Counted from the first letter of the stretch, positions 8,397 to 20,144 are shown. The stretch is DNA of 64,000 bases from JAPSGM01 sp963777045 (GCA_963777045.1 CAVZPD010000009.1:372001-436000); one strand, 5' to 3'. Notes: generated by a model from the sequence alone, not told the origin. A program made the numbers and translations.

Positions 8397-9508
8397 GCCA
8401 GCAGCTCCCGCAGCGCATCGATCAGGCGCTGCGTCTGCTCCGGTCGCGGGCGTTGGCACGCAGCCAGCCCGCCATGGGTCCGGCGTCGTACTCGCGCACC
8501 AGCAGGCCGCGGCGAGCGAGCGCGTCGGCCAGGGCATGGGCATCGGGCGGACGGAAGGCAACGAAGTTGGTGACCGACGGGAGCGTCCGGCAGCCCAGCT
8601 CATCCAGCGCAGCCGCCAGGCGCCGCCGCTCCTCCACCAGCAGCCGCCGCCGCTCGTTGACGGCGGGTTCGTCGGCCAGCAGGCCCAGGGCGATCGCCTC
8701 GCTGGGCTCGGCCAGGGCCAGCGGCAGCCGCATCGCGTCGAAGCGGGCGGCGAGCGGCTCCGGCAGCACCAGGTAGCCGACGCGCGCCGCGGCGGCGCCG
8801 TACGCCTTGGACAGGGAGCGCAGCACGAGCACGTTCGGCAGCTCGTCCTGCAGCCGGATCGCCGAGCCTGCGTTCGGCTCCTCCCCGGTCGCGGCCTCGG
8901 CGAACTCGAGGTAGACCTCGTCCACCAGCAGCAGGGCCGGCAGCCCGTCGGCCAGCTGGCGGATCTCGTCGAGCGTGTAGCGGTCGCCGGTGGGATTGTT
9001 CGGCGTGCACAGCCATACCAGGCGCACCGCCTCCCGCTCGGCGGCCTCGCGCAGCTCGGCCACGCTCTGCCGCTCTCCGGGATCGCGCCGGGGGACCTCC
9101 ACCACCCGGGCGCCGGCCAGGCGCGACTCCACGAAGAACATGCCGAAGCCCGGGCTCGGGATCAGCGTCGCGTCGCCCTCGCCCAGCGTGGCGGTCGCCA
9201 CCAGCCGGATCAGCTCGTCGGCGCCGGCGCCCGGCAGGATCGGTCGCCGGGAACGCCCAGCTTGGCGGCGAGGGCTGCGCGCAGGCGGTGGTAGGCCATG
9301 TCCCCGTACTCGGTCAGGTGCGAGACGTCGTAGGCGCGCAGCCCCTCGACGGCGCCGGCCAGCGGTCCGCCACCCAGCGTGTTCAGGTCGAAGCGCAGCA
9401 CCTGTTCACCGGCAGCCCCAGCGACGCAGCGACCTCTTCGTCCGACGGTTCGGAGGGGTAGGCATCCACCGGCGCCGGGCGGCGCAGCAGCTCCACCGGG
9501 TCGTCCAC
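8393..9508 (-). CDS. hisC: Histidinol-phosphate aminotransferase (frameshifted)
   Basis: Class I/II PLP aminotransferase. Pieces: VELLRRPAPVDAYPSEPSDE (from GTG 9508), RFDLNTLGGGPLAG, VWLCTPNNPTGDRYTLDE, LLLVDEVYLEFAE and LRSLSKAYGAAAARVGYL, in which the Lys of SLSKA binds PLP. The C-terminus EQTQRLIDALRELLA is recovered in another frame. Breaks fall near 9390, 9230 and 8430. RFDLNT replaces the common R-L-D-x-N-E/T pattern but keeps the Asn. It transaminates imidazole-acetol phosphate. Confidence 0.85.
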
Positions 9509-10830
9509 GGCGTCTGCATCGCCGTCGCGCGCGCGGCCCGCAGCGTCACGGAGGCGGCGTGTGCCGGCAGCCCCTCGACCGCGGCGATGGCCTCGACCGT
9601 CGGTGCCAGGCCGCACGCCGGCCGGCGTCACGCGCTGGACCTCCAGCCAGCGTCCGAACGACTCGACGCCGACGCCCCCGTACGCCCGGGCCGAGCCGCC
9701 GGTCGGCAGCACGTGGTTCGTGCCGGTGGCGTAGTCGCCGGCAGCCACGGCCGACCACGGACCGATGAAGATCGCGCCGGCATTCCGCACCCGCTCGGCG
9801 AGCGTCTCCGCGTCGCGGCACTGCAGGGAGAGGTGCTCCGGGGCGATGGCATCCGCCGCCTCGAGGGCGCCACCCATGTCGTCCACCAGCACCACGCGAC
9901 CCCATTCGCGCAACGTCGACAGCGCCCGCTCACCGGTCGCCAGTGGCATGGCCTGGGTGGGGATCGCGGACTCCACGGCATCGGCCAGGGGGCGTCATCG
10001 GTGACCAGGACGCCAGCGAGTCCGGCCCGTGCTCGGCCTGTGCCAGGAGGTCGGCCGCCACCAGCTCGGCATCCGCGGAGGCATCGGCCACCACCACGCA
10101 CTCGGACGGACCGGCCGGCAGGTCGATCGCCGTGTCGGCCGAGACCAGCCGTTTGGCCGCGGTGACCCAGGCATTGCCCGCGCCGAAGATGCGGTCGACG
10201 CGCGGCACGCTTCGGTGCCATAGGCCAGCGCGGCGATCGCCTGCGCTCCGCCGACGCGGAGCACGCGCGCCACGCCCACCAGGGACGCCGCGTACAGGAC
10301 GGCCGGATCCACGCTGCCATCGGCCGCGGGTGGCGTGGCGACGATGAGCTCGTCCACGCCCGCCAGCTGAGCGGGGATTCCCAGCATGAGCACCGAGCTC
10401 GGGTAGCGTGCCCGGCCGCCAGGCACATAGCCACCCGCGCGGCGGAATCGGGACCCAGCGGCGCCAGGCCGTCACGCCTGGCCGCGTCCGCACGCGCCGG
10501 TCGGCGGAGAGGAACGAACGCTGGTCGGCGTGGTAGCGGCGAACCGCGGCCGCGCTGTCGCGCAACGCCTCGCGGACCTCGGGTGCCACGGCCTCGGCGG
10601 CGGCCGGGAGCGCCGCCTCGGGGACGAAGAGCGCGTCCAGCTCCACGCCGTCCAGCTCACGGGTCAGCTCCCGGAGGGCGCGGTCGCCATCGGTCCGCAC
10701 CCGGGCCAGGATGGGAGCGACATCCGCGTCGGGAGTGCGGCCCGCAGTCCGGCCAGCCAATCGGTCCGGGATCGTCCGTCCAGCGCCGACCAGGTGACGC
10801 GCCGGAGGAGATCGGCTTGGAGACCGCCAT
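9509..10830 (-). CDS. hisD: Histidinol dehydrogenase (multiply frameshifted)
   Basis: Full-length HisD across several frames: VAPILARVRTDGDRALRELT (N-terminal), IFGAGNAWVTAAKRLVSADT (NAD-binding), DLPAGPSECVVVADASADAE, IAPEHLSLQ and the zinc-proximal LPTGGSARAYGGVGVESFGR. It oxidises histidinol to histidine in two steps. ATG 10830 overlaps the hisG stop. At least four one-base breaks occur, for example near 10740, 10450, 9990 and 9620. The C-terminus (HAASVTLRAAR) runs into the hisC start, so the 3' coordinate is approximate. Confidence 0.84.
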
Positions 10831-11692
10831 CAGCGCACCACCTTTTCGATGGGCACCACCAGGATGTCGCGCGCCCCGGCCGCCTTCAGCGCGGGGATCA
10901 GGCGCCATAGCGTCGAGCGCTCCACCACCGAGTGCACCGCGATCATGGATGGGTCGGCCAGCGGCATGACCGTCGGCCCCGACAGGCCGGGGATCAGCGC
11001 GCGGATCCGATCCAGCGCCGACGCCGGGGCGTTCATCATCATGTACTCCTTGCCGCGCGCGTCGATGACGCTCGACAGCATCGCCACCAGCGGCTGCCAG
11101 CGCTCGTCCGGCTGCTCCGCGCGGGTCACCAGCACGGCCTGGGACTCGAGCAGGTTGGCGATCGGCCGCAGGCCGTTGAGGCGCATGGTGCTGCCGGTGG
11201 CCACCAGGTCCACCACGGCGTCGGCCACGCCCAGCTGCGGCGTGACCTCCACCGCGCCGCGCACCTCGATCACCTGGGCGTCGATGCCGCGCTCCTCGAA
11301 GTAGGCGCGCGTCAGGCGCGGGAAGGAGGTGGCGACCCGGCAGCCGTTCAGCCCTTCGGGCTCCTGGACCGATGCGGATCGCGGCACGGCCAACGTCAGG
11401 CTGCAGACCCCGAAGCCCAGCTCCAGCACCGCGTTCAGCCCGGGGACCGCTCCTCCACCAGGTCGACGCCGCTGATCCCGGCATCCACCAGCCCGTCGGC
11501 CACGTACTCGGGCACGTCCTCGGCCCGGACGAAGAGCAGGTCCAGCTCGTAATTGCGGGCGCTGGCGGTGAGGCTGGCGGTCGAGACTTCCACCTCCAGG
11601 CCGGCATCGCGCAGCAGCTGCAGCGCCGGCTCGGCCAGGCGCCCCTTGTTGGGCAGTGCCAGGCGCAGGGCGTCACCGCCGTTGAGGGTCAC
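10830..11692 (-). CDS. hisG: ATP phosphoribosyltransferase (frameshifted)
   Basis: Long-form HisG, about 287 residues. The N-terminus LRLALPNKGRLAEPALQLLR is diagnostic; YELDLLFVRAEDVPEYVADG and GVADAVVDLVATGSTMRLNG form the catalytic lobes; and the C-terminal PLADPSMIAVHSVVERSTLW with ARDILVVPIEKVV is the His-binding regulatory domain, so feedback inhibition by histidine is expected. One break lies near 11435. GTG 11692 lies 20 nt inside the end of yerC. First committed step of histidine synthesis. Confidence 0.88.
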
Positions 11693-11995
11693 TTCGCGCT
11701 GCCCCCTCCGCGAGGCGGCCCAGGAGCAGTTCGTAGCCGCCGCGACCGTATCGGCGCCACTGGTTGACGCGGCTGATGGTCGCGCTGGATGCGCCGGTGC
11801 GTTCGCTGATCTCGTGGTAGGGGATCCCCTCCGCCAGGAGGCGCGCCACGTGCCAGCGCTGCCCGAACTCCTGGAGCTCGCGGATGGTGCACAGGTCGCG
11901 CAGGAAGCGGAGTGCCTCCTCGCTGTCGCGCAGCGCGGCGACGGCGGCGGCCAGCTCGGCCGTCTCGTGTTCATCCAGTCTTCGGGCTGATTCAT
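11673..11995 (-). CDS. yerC: TrpR/YerC-family DNA-binding protein (frameshifted near start)
   Basis: Reads MNQPED, then after one missing base LDEHETAELAAAVAALRDSE, ALRFLRDLCTIRELQEFGQR, ARLLAEGIPYHEISERTGAS and SATISRVNQWRRYGRGGYEL: about 106 residues of a YerC/YecD-type TrpR-like protein with a helix-turn-helix at YHEISERTGASSATISRV. It is the first gene of the his transcript, directly upstream of hisG, and has its own promoter and an adjacent inverted repeat. I infer that it represses or senses this operon; whether the ligand is His, Trp or neither cannot be seen. Break near 11978. Confidence 0.8.
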
Positions 11996-11999
11996 CGCT

Positions 12000-12052
12000 T
12001 TAGCACGCTAATAGGAGGGTGAAGCTTACGCATGCCGAGGGGGTGGCGTCAA
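12000..12052 (-). promoter_or_regulatory. yerC-his operon promoter with TTAGC-N2-GCTAA inverted repeat
   Basis: On the minus strand TTGACG (12052-12047) and TAAGCT (12028-12023) are 18 nt apart, a good housekeeping promoter. Between the expected transcription start and the yerC ATG lies TTAGCGTGCTAA (12011-12000), a perfect 5-bp-armed inverted repeat four bases before the start codon. Its place suggests an operator, possibly for YerC itself. No purine-rich ribosome site precedes the ATG. Confidence 0.6.
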
Positions 12053-12068
12053 GGGCGTTCCCGGCGCC

Positions 12069-12096
12069 GAGGCCGCGAAGGGCTGCCCGCGGCCTC
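12069..12096 (-). terminator. GC-rich hairpin at the end of trpA
   Basis: GAGGCCGCG and CGCGGCCTC form a perfect 9-bp stem with a 10-nt loop overlapping the trpA stop codon. It lies between trpA and the his promoter. There is no T-run after it, so if it stops transcription at all it may be partial, or it may protect the trp mRNA end. Confidence 0.4.
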
Positions 12097-12906
12097 AAGG
12101 GCCGGGTTGGCCCGCGCGGAGAGTCACCAGCGACGACAGGGCCGAGCGGGCCGACGCCGGCGCCTGCCGTCCGGCTGCATCCGCCACCGCTGCCGACCAG
12201 GAGCGAGCCCACGATCACGCCATCTGCAGCGGCGGGGAGCGCGGCGACGTGCTGGGGCCGAGATCCCGAATCCCGCTGCCACGGGCGCGCGACCGGCGGC
12301 AGCGCGCCGACGCGGGAGAGCAGCGCTGCCGCACCGCCGCCACGCTCTCGCGCGATCCGGTGACGCCGTAGCGTGGGATCACGTAGACGAAGCCCGTTGA
12401 GGCGCCGATGATCGCCTCGACGCGCTCATCCGAGGTGTTCGGCGCGACCAGGAAAGTGAGCGCCAGCCCCGCCTCGGCAGCCGCGCGCTCGAACGACGGT
12501 TCCTCGCCGGCCGGCAGGTCCGGGACGATGAGGCCGTCCACGCCATCGGCGGCGAGTTCGGCGAGGATGCCGTCGCCGGCGACCCGCAGCGGATTGCGGT
12601 AGGTCATCAGCAGCAGCGGCTGCTCGTGGCTCGCGGCGCGAAGACGGTGCACCACCTCGCGGGCGGTATGCAATCCGGCACCGTTGCGGACCGCTGCGCG
12701 GCCAGCCTCTGCGATGACCGGCCCGTCGGCCACGGGGTCGCTGAAGGGCACGCCGATCTCCAGCAGGTCCGCTCCGCCGTCCAGGGCCGCCGCGGCGACG
12801 GCCGGCGACTCGTCGGCCGTGCGGTGTCCGGCCAGCACGTAGGCAATGAAGGCCGCCCTGCCCTCCCCGGCCGCGCGCCGAAGGCCGCTCGGATGCGCCG
12901 GTCCCG

Positions 12907-12910
<4 letters not shown>
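12095..12910 (-). CDS. trpA: Tryptophan synthase alpha subunit (frameshifted near C-terminus)
   Basis: Alpha-subunit TIM barrel: LLEIGVPFSDPVADGPVIAE contains the catalytic Glu, LLLMTYRNPL and DGLIVPDLPAGEE the second catalytic region, and YVIPRYGVTGSRE the phosphate loop. The C-terminal part (AAADGVIVGSLLV, then SALSSLVTLRAGQPGP and TGA at 12097-12095) is recovered after one-base breaks near 12330 and 12200. GTG 12910 overlaps the trpB stop. YGVTGSRE replaces the common GVTGxR, and PRYGV replaces SxxGV. Confidence 0.87.
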
Positions 12911-14126
<1,216 letters not shown>

Positions 14127-14765
14127 CCGATCGGCGCCGGTCGGGTCGCGGCGCGCAGCGCGGACGAAGGCCGCCAGCCGGCTCGGGCTGGTGACGCCGT
14201 TCAGCTCCAGGCCGCTCGAGGCGTCGACGTAGGCGGGGCGGACTCGCCACCACACGCTGCGATGGTCGACGGTCGCAGGCCCCCGGCCAAGCCGACCGGC
14301 AGCAACCGATTGAGCCGCCGCACCACATCCGCGGTGTCGCGTGCGCCGCTCCGCCCCCGCCGCCCTCGCGTGCGGGAGCTCCCTCCACCAGGAGCCTCGT
14401 CGCGCCCGCGCGAAACCACGCCTCGGCGCGCATCAGGCTCGCGCGGCCGCCGGCTGATGGAGGACGCCGATCACGTCGTCCAGGCCCGATGCCAGCTCCG
14501 GCAGCCAATCGGGTGGCGCGTCGAAACCGGGCAGCTGTACCGAGCGAACGCCGGATGCGGCAACGGCGGTCTCGACCTCGTCGGGTGGGACGGCGGAAGA
14601 CGAGGACGGGCCTCGGGCCGCCGTTGAGGCCGCGCGCCAGCTCGCCGGCGCGGCCGGATCCACGGCGCGGCGGCCGCCGGATGCCACGACGATCCCCGCC
14701 AGGTCGGCGTCGGCGCGGACGGCGGCGGCGATGGCCGCCTCCGAGCGGAGCCCGCAGACCTTGAC
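14127..14765 (-). CDS. trpF: Phosphoribosylanthranilate isomerase (frameshifted, possibly fused to TrpB)
   Basis: VKVCGLRSEAAIAAAVRADA is the TrpF N-terminus with its catalytic Cys; LPVGLAGGLRPSTIAAC and AYVDASSGLELNGVTSP are the C-terminal phosphate loops with the catalytic Asp region. Middle pieces are scattered over frames, with breaks near 14440, 14400 and 14250. No ATG, GTG or TTG lies immediately before VKVCG, so the start is approximate. After FVRAARRD the frame continues unbroken into TrpB through a linker of roughly ten residues. Confidence 0.78.
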
Positions 14766-14824
14766 CTGCGCGCGTCGCGGATGCGACGGCGGGACGGGCG
14801 GGATGATGCGCGGGGCGGCCGCGA

Positions 14825-15605
14825 TCAGCCGTTCGCGCTGCCCGCCGGATCGGCGTCGCGCAGGAATCGCGGTGCCGATCAGCACGCCACGGGCGCCTGC
14901 ACCGGCGGCTCGCCGAGATCCGCGGAAGAGGCGAGCCCGGATTCGGCCACGACCGTTGCGCCCGAAGTGGCGGCCACCTCGACCAGCCGCGCCGCCGCCT
15001 CCACGTCCACCCGCAACGTGGCCAGGTCGCGCGCGTTGACGCCGATCAGGGTGGCATCGGCCTCCAGCGCACGCTCGAGCTCCGGCTCGTCGTGCACCTC
15101 GACCAGGGCGTCCAGGCCGGCCTCGCTCGCCTCGTCGATCAGCCGCGCCAGGGTGTCGCCGGGCAGGCGCGGGCGATGAGCAGCACCGCATCGGCTCCAA
15201 GCGCACGGGCCTGCCACACCTGGTAGCGATCGACGGTGAAGTCCTTGCGCAGCACCGGCAGGCCCGCCATCGCCGCCGCCGCCAGGTCGGCATCCGACCC
15301 GCCAAAGCGGGTGGGCTCGGTCAGCACCGAGAGGCAGCGCGCCCCGGCGGACGCGTAGCCACGCGCCAGGCGGGCGACGGCATCGGTCCCTTCGCCGACG
15401 GCGGAAACGACCCTCGGACGGGGAGGCACGCTTGATCTCGGCGATCACCCCCAGCCGATCGCCGTAGCGCAGGGCCGCCTCGAAGCGGCGAGCGGGCGGC
15501 ATGGCCCGGACGGCGCGGCGCAGCTCCGCCAGGGACCGGCGGCGGCCGTCGCGGCGCGCCCGGCGGCGAGACTCGGCCACGAGCTCGTCCAGCAGCCGTG
15601 CTCAT
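14825..15605 (-). CDS. trpC: Indole-3-glycerol phosphate synthase (multiply frameshifted)
   Basis: The TIM barrel carries YGDRLGVIAEIKRASPSEG (catalytic Lys and Glu), CLSVLTEPTRFGGSDADL, GLPVLRKDFTVDRYQV (catalytic Lys), LIGVNARDLATLRVD and VVAESGLASS. The C-terminus LRDADPAGSANG ends at TGA 14827-14825 in another frame. ATG 15605 overlaps the trpD stop. At least five one-base breaks. It ring-closes CdRP to indoleglycerol phosphate. Confidence 0.85.
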
Positions 15606-16622
15606 GCGGTGATCTCCGCCGCAGCGGTCACCACGTCGGCGGCGCGCCCGGAGTCGATCGCGTCGGCTGCCATGGCGATCCCCTCGCCGATGGTGTCGGC
15701 GGCGCCCGCCACGAAGAGCGCGGCGCCCGCGTTGAGGAGGACCACGTCGCGGGCCGGCCCCGGCTCCCCGCCCAGCAGGGAGATGGCAATGGCCGAGTTG
15801 AGCTGGGCGTCACCGCCGGCCATGGCGTCGCGGCCCGCACGCCGCAGGCCCAGCTCCGCGGGGTTGACGGTCGTCTCGGTCACGGCATGACCCTCGACCA
15901 GCAGCGCGCGGTTGGGTCCCGCCAGCGACAGCTCGTCCAGCCCATCGGCGCCGTGGACGACCAGGGCGCGATCCACGTCCAGGTGGGCGAGCGCGCCCGC
16001 AACCAGGTCGACGAGCTCCGGGTCGCCGACGCCCAGCAGCTGCCGCCGCACGCCGGCCGGCGAGCTCAGCGGGCCCAGGAGGTTGAAGACGGTGCGGATC
16101 GGCAGCTCGCGGCGGATCGGCCCGGCGTGCTTCATCGCCGGGTGGTAGGCAGGTGCGAACATGAAGCCGAAGCCGGCCTCGCGGATGGAGCGGCCGACCG
16201 CCTCCGGACCGGGGTCGAGCGCGATGCCCAGCGCCTCGACCAGGTCCGCCGAGCCGCACTGACCGGTGATGGCCCGATTGCCGTGCTTCGCCACCGGCAC
16301 GCCCGCGCCGGCCACCACGAACGAGGCGACGGTGCTGATGTTGAAGCTGCCGGAGTGATCCGCTCCGGTACCGCACAGGTCCACCGCGCCGTCGGGCGCC
16401 TTCACGGCCACCGCCCGCGAACGCATCACCTGGGCGAACGCGGCCAGCTCCTCGGCGGTCTCGCCGCGGAGGTGCAGCATGGCCAGCAGCGCCGCCACCT
16501 GGGTCGCGGGTGCGGCGCCGTCCATCAGCTCCTCCATGGCCGCCTCGGCCAGGGGCGCGGGCAGGGGCGAGCCCGAGGCCGCCAGCTCCACGGCTGCCGC
16601 CACGGCGGGCCGCCCGTGCCGC

Positions 16623-16626
<4 letters not shown>
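15602..16626 (-). CDS. trpD: Anthranilate phosphoribosyltransferase
   Basis: Almost wholly intact, 333-340 residues. The N-terminal helical part LAEAAMEELMDGAAPATQVA, the PRPP-binding loop DLCGTGADHSGSFNIST (canonical GTGGD here reads GTGAD), AKHGNRAITGQCGSADLVEA and FAPAYHPAMKHAGPIRREL all match the family. ATG 16626 overlaps the trpG stop, but a one-base break near 16606 separates MSGTGG from AVAAAVELAAS; ATG 16603 is the in-frame alternative. Transfers phosphoribose to anthranilate. Confidence 0.92.
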
Positions 16627-17200
<574 letters not shown>

Positions 17201-17204
<4 letters not shown>

Positions 17205-18642
17205 GGCCGCACCTCCCGCCGCGAGCGCGGCGCGCATGGCCGCCGCCTTGGCCGCCACCTCCGCCGACTCGCGCTCCGGCACCGAGTCGGCAACGATCCC
17301 GGCCCCGGCATGCACGTGGGCGATGGATGGGCCGATGACGGCCGAGCGGATGGTGATGGCGGCCTCCAGGTCGTCCGGGACGAAGAAGCCGATGGCGCCG
17401 CCGTACGGTCCGCGCCGCTCGCCCTCCAGCTCCGCGATGGCCTGCATGGCGCGCACCTTCGGCGCGCCGCTGACCGTGCCGGCCGGGAAGGCGGCGCGCA
17501 GGGCGTCGAAGGCGTCCAGGTCCGGCGCGGAGCCGGCCGTGGACCTCGCAGACGAGGTGCATGACGTGGCTGAAGCGCTCGACGGAGCGCAGGATCGGGA
17601 CGGTCACGGTGCCGGGCTGCGCCACGCGGCCGACGTCGTTGCGCGCCAGGTCCACGAGCATGGCGTGCTCGGCCAGCTCCTTCTCGTCGGCGCGCAGCTC
17701 CTCCTCCAGGGCGAGGTCGCGCTGCGGGTCCTCGTCGCGCGGCCGCGTGCCGGCGATGGGCCGCGTGACGACCTCGCCGTCGCGGACACGGACCAGCAGC
17801 TCGGGCGAGGCGCCCACCAGCGCCTGCGGCTCGCTCGCCCGGCGCGCGCAGCTCGATGTGGAAGAGGTACGGGGACGGGTTGATGCGCCGCAGGGCGCGG
17901 TAGATGGCGAAGGCGTCGTAGCGGCCCGGCAGGCTGAAGCGGCGCGCCAGCACGGCCTGCAGCATCTCGCCGTCGCGGATCTGCTCCACCAGGCTGGCGA
18001 CGCCGGCCTCGTAACCGGGGTCGGGTCGGGTGCGGCGGCGTGCCGGGGACGCACTGGCGGGCGCCGTCGGCAGCTCGGCCGGTGACCGGCGAGGCCAGGC
18101 GGCGGGCGATCTCCTCCAGCCGCGCCAGCGCCTCGGCACGGCTCCCGGTCTGCAGCGTGGCGACCCGGGCCACCTGCTCCAGGTGGTCGAAGACGATGAG
18201 CGCATCGGGCAGGTGGAAGACGGCCTCCGGCAGGCCCAGCGGATCCGCATCCGGGACGGGCAGCCGCTCCCAGCGGGCGGCCGCCTCGTAGGCGATGTAG
18301 CCGATCCCCGAGGCGATGGGCACCGGCAGCCGCGAGTCGGGCGGCGCATGGGGCAGGACGCGGCGCAGCGCCTCCAGCGGGTCCCGGGCCTCGAAGCTCT
18401 CCAGCAGCGGCGCCGGTCCGGTCGCGCAGCTCCGCGCGACCGTCGGCCACGGTCAGCATCCGGCCGCGCACGCCCAGCAGCGAGTGGCGGCCGTATCGCA
18501 CGCCGCCCTCGACGCTCTCCAGCAGGAAGGCCAGGCGCTCGCCAAGGCGCAGCGCGGCGCCGACGGGCGTGAGGGTATCGGCGTTCAGCTCGAGATCGAC
18601 GATCGCGAGGGTGCCCGCGGGTTCGGCTGCGGCAGTGGTCAT
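17201..18642 (-). CDS. trpE: Anthranilate synthase component I (multiply frameshifted)
   Basis: N-terminal domain TPVGAALRLGERLAFLLESV, the chorismate-binding core with LVGASPELLVRVRDGEVVTR, PIAGTRPRDEDPQRDLALEE, HAMLVDLARNDVGRVAQPGT, ERFSHVMHLVCEVHGRL and YGGAIGFFVPDDLEAAITIR. These sit in three frames, with breaks for example near 18420, 18080, 17835 and 17540. It makes anthranilate from chorismate with ammonia from TrpG and should be feedback-inhibited by Trp. ATG 18642 follows the T-box leader. First gene of the trp operon. Confidence 0.87.
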
Positions 18643-18663
18643 CGGTCCAGTTCTTCGAGCAAA

Positions 18664-18698
18664 CAACAACGCCTCCATCCATGAGGGACGGAGGCGTC
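18664..18698 (-). terminator. T-box terminator hairpin upstream of trpE
   Basis: On the minus strand GACGCCTCCGTCC and GGATGGAGGCGTT form a long stem with loop CTCAT, followed by GTTGTTGTTTG. The 5' arm is the sequence that the T-box antiterminator competes for. It ends about 20 nt before trpE. Confidence 0.8.
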
Positions 18699-18957
18699 TT
18701 CCGTGGTGCCACCCTGCGTTCGGACCGGAGGCTCGCACTCGTCGCACACGGGCTCGCGTTCGAGCCGATGTGCCAGGCCGCGGTAACGGGGCCGACCGTC
18801 GCCGCCTACTTCCGCCGGCGCAATGCCGCAGCGCGGGTTCGGAGCGAGGCTCGCGGGGCCATTCGCCCGTCCGTGTCACGCCGGCTTGCACCATCCCCGG
18901 CTCGCTGTGGTGACCGATGGCGGGGTACTCGTCCCGGTCGTCGCCGTCTTGAGTTGA
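18664..18957 (-). promoter_or_regulatory. Tryptophan T-box leader riboswitch
   Basis: The leader of trpE contains AGGGTGGCACC (18715-18705), the T-box core, followed by a terminator hairpin. The bulge UGGC would pair with an acceptor end GCCA, fitting the G73 discriminator of tRNA-Trp. Upstream, GGCGAATGGCCCC puts a UGG codon at 18861-18859 in the expected specifier-loop context, and GGGATGGTGCAAGCC resembles the distal stem I loop. Uncharged tRNA-Trp should stabilise the antiterminator and turn on the operon. Boundaries come from the promoter and the terminator. Confidence 0.85.
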
Positions 18958-18963
18958 GGCCGC

Positions 18964-18993
18964 ATGCTAGGCGGGCCGGTCTGGCGGCGTCAA
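18964..18993 (-). promoter_or_regulatory. trp operon promoter
   Basis: TTGACG (18993-18988) and TAGCAT (18969-18964) on the minus strand are separated by 18 nt, the same spacing as at the his (12023-12052) and aro (20145-20174) promoters. The T-box leader begins just downstream. Confidence 0.6.
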
Positions 18994-19014
18994 GGGTGTG
19001 CCATCCTTTCGGCC

Positions 19015-19709
19015 GTGGAAGGGCAGCGCACCGCCATCGTCACCGGCGCGGCATCGGGGATCGGCGCCGCCGTGGCCGCTCGTCTGCGCGGCTCGGGCTG
19101 GCGGGTCATCGGCCTGGACCGATCCCACGGGGTCGACGTGGTCGGTGACGCCGCCGATGCATCGGTCCTGGGTGAGGCTCTCTCGCATGCCGGCGAGCGT
19201 CTGGACGGGCTGGTCTGCTCGGCCGGGCTCCCGCCGTCCGGCCCGTGGGATTCGCGCGAGCACTGGGACGAGCTGTTGCGCGTCAACCTGACCGCGCCGT
19301 ACGAGGCGTTCCGCGCCTGCCATGCCGGCGCTGGCCGCCGCCGCGGGGGCGGCGGTCTTCGTCGGGAGCATCGTCGGCGCGGTCGAGGGGTCGCGACGTT
19401 CGCCCGCCTACGCCGCCTCGCGCGCCGGGCTGGAGGGGATGGCGCGCTCGCTGGCGCTCATCGGCGCGGCCGACGGCGTGCGCGTGAACGTGGTCGCCGC
19501 GGGCGCGGTGGATACGCCGTTCGACGCGCTTCTTGGCCCCGCCCGACGACCGGCCGGACGTGCCACTGGGCCGGATGGCGGCGGCGGACGAGGTGGCGGC
19601 GGTGGTGGAGTTCCTACTGGGGGAGCACGCGTCCTACGTCACGGGCGCGGTCTGGCGGGTCGACGGGGGCAGGACGGTGCAGCCGGGGATCGACCTCCGG
19701 CACAGCTGA
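19015..19709 (+). CDS. Short-chain dehydrogenase/reductase (frameshifted)
   Basis: About 230 residues. The Rossmann start TAIVTGAASGIGAAVAARLR with TGxxxGIG is clear; LDGLVCSAGLPPSGPWDSRE is the NAG-like region; the active-site segment FVGSIVGAV...SPAYAASRAG has Ser and Tyr but Arg where the YxxxK Lys is expected. The C-terminus EFLLGEHASYVTGAVWRVDG is typical. Breaks near 19320 and 19545. GTG 19015 is chosen over ATG 18964, which would overlap the trp promoter. Substrate unknown; the K-to-R change may weaken catalysis or reflect a variant family. Confidence 0.78.
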
Positions 19710-19721
19710 AGGGAGCGAGGA

Positions 19722-19889
19722 ATGCGGACGGTGTTTGCGCTGGGCGCAGCGCTCTGGTTCGTGGCATGGGCGGTCTTCACGCTGGACTGGTTTGTTATCG
19801 GCTTCGCGCTGGTTGCGCTGGCGTTGCTTGATGGCGCCGATGTCTCGCGCGGCCTCGATCGAATCAGCGGGCAGCGGGCGCAGGAGTAG
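19722..19889 (+). CDS. Small single-segment membrane protein
   Basis: 55 residues, MRTVFALGAALWFVAWAVFT followed by LDWFVIGFALVALALLDGAD, then a polar tail ending SGQRAQE. Two hydrophobic stretches (about 2-20 and 22-38) could form one or two membrane segments. A good ribosome site (GGGAGCGAGGA) precedes ATG 19722, and it begins 12 nt after the SDR stop, so both are probably one transcript. No family recognised. Real by codon use and ribosome site, unknown by function. Confidence 0.55.
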   Translation: MRTVFALGAALWFVAWAVFTLDWFVIGFALVALALLDGADVSRGLDRISGQRAQE

Positions 19890-20144
19890 CAGCGGTCGGT
19901 CAGTACGGAACCGCACGGCATTGATGGGCCGCCGAACCTCGGAAGTTTTCACCTGCGATTCACAGTCGCGTTAGGCGAGTCGGCGTCGCGGCAAGCAGTG
20001 CCCGTCGAGCTCAGCCGGGGCCGATGTGGGGGTCCGACGGCGCCTTGCAGCCGTCTAAGGTGACTACCAGTCGCACCTGACAGGATCCGTGCGTTCCGCG
20101 CGGACGGGACAGTGCGGACGGAACTGGCTCGCGAAGGCGCGACC
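19890..20144. other. Intergenic stretch without a recognisable gene
   Basis: About 255 bp between the small membrane protein and the aro promoter. Small open frames exist on both strands but have no family resemblance or ribosome sites. No terminator with a T-run was seen. A few short words recur (AGTCGC, ACCTG) without clear array spacing. Confidence 0.4.
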
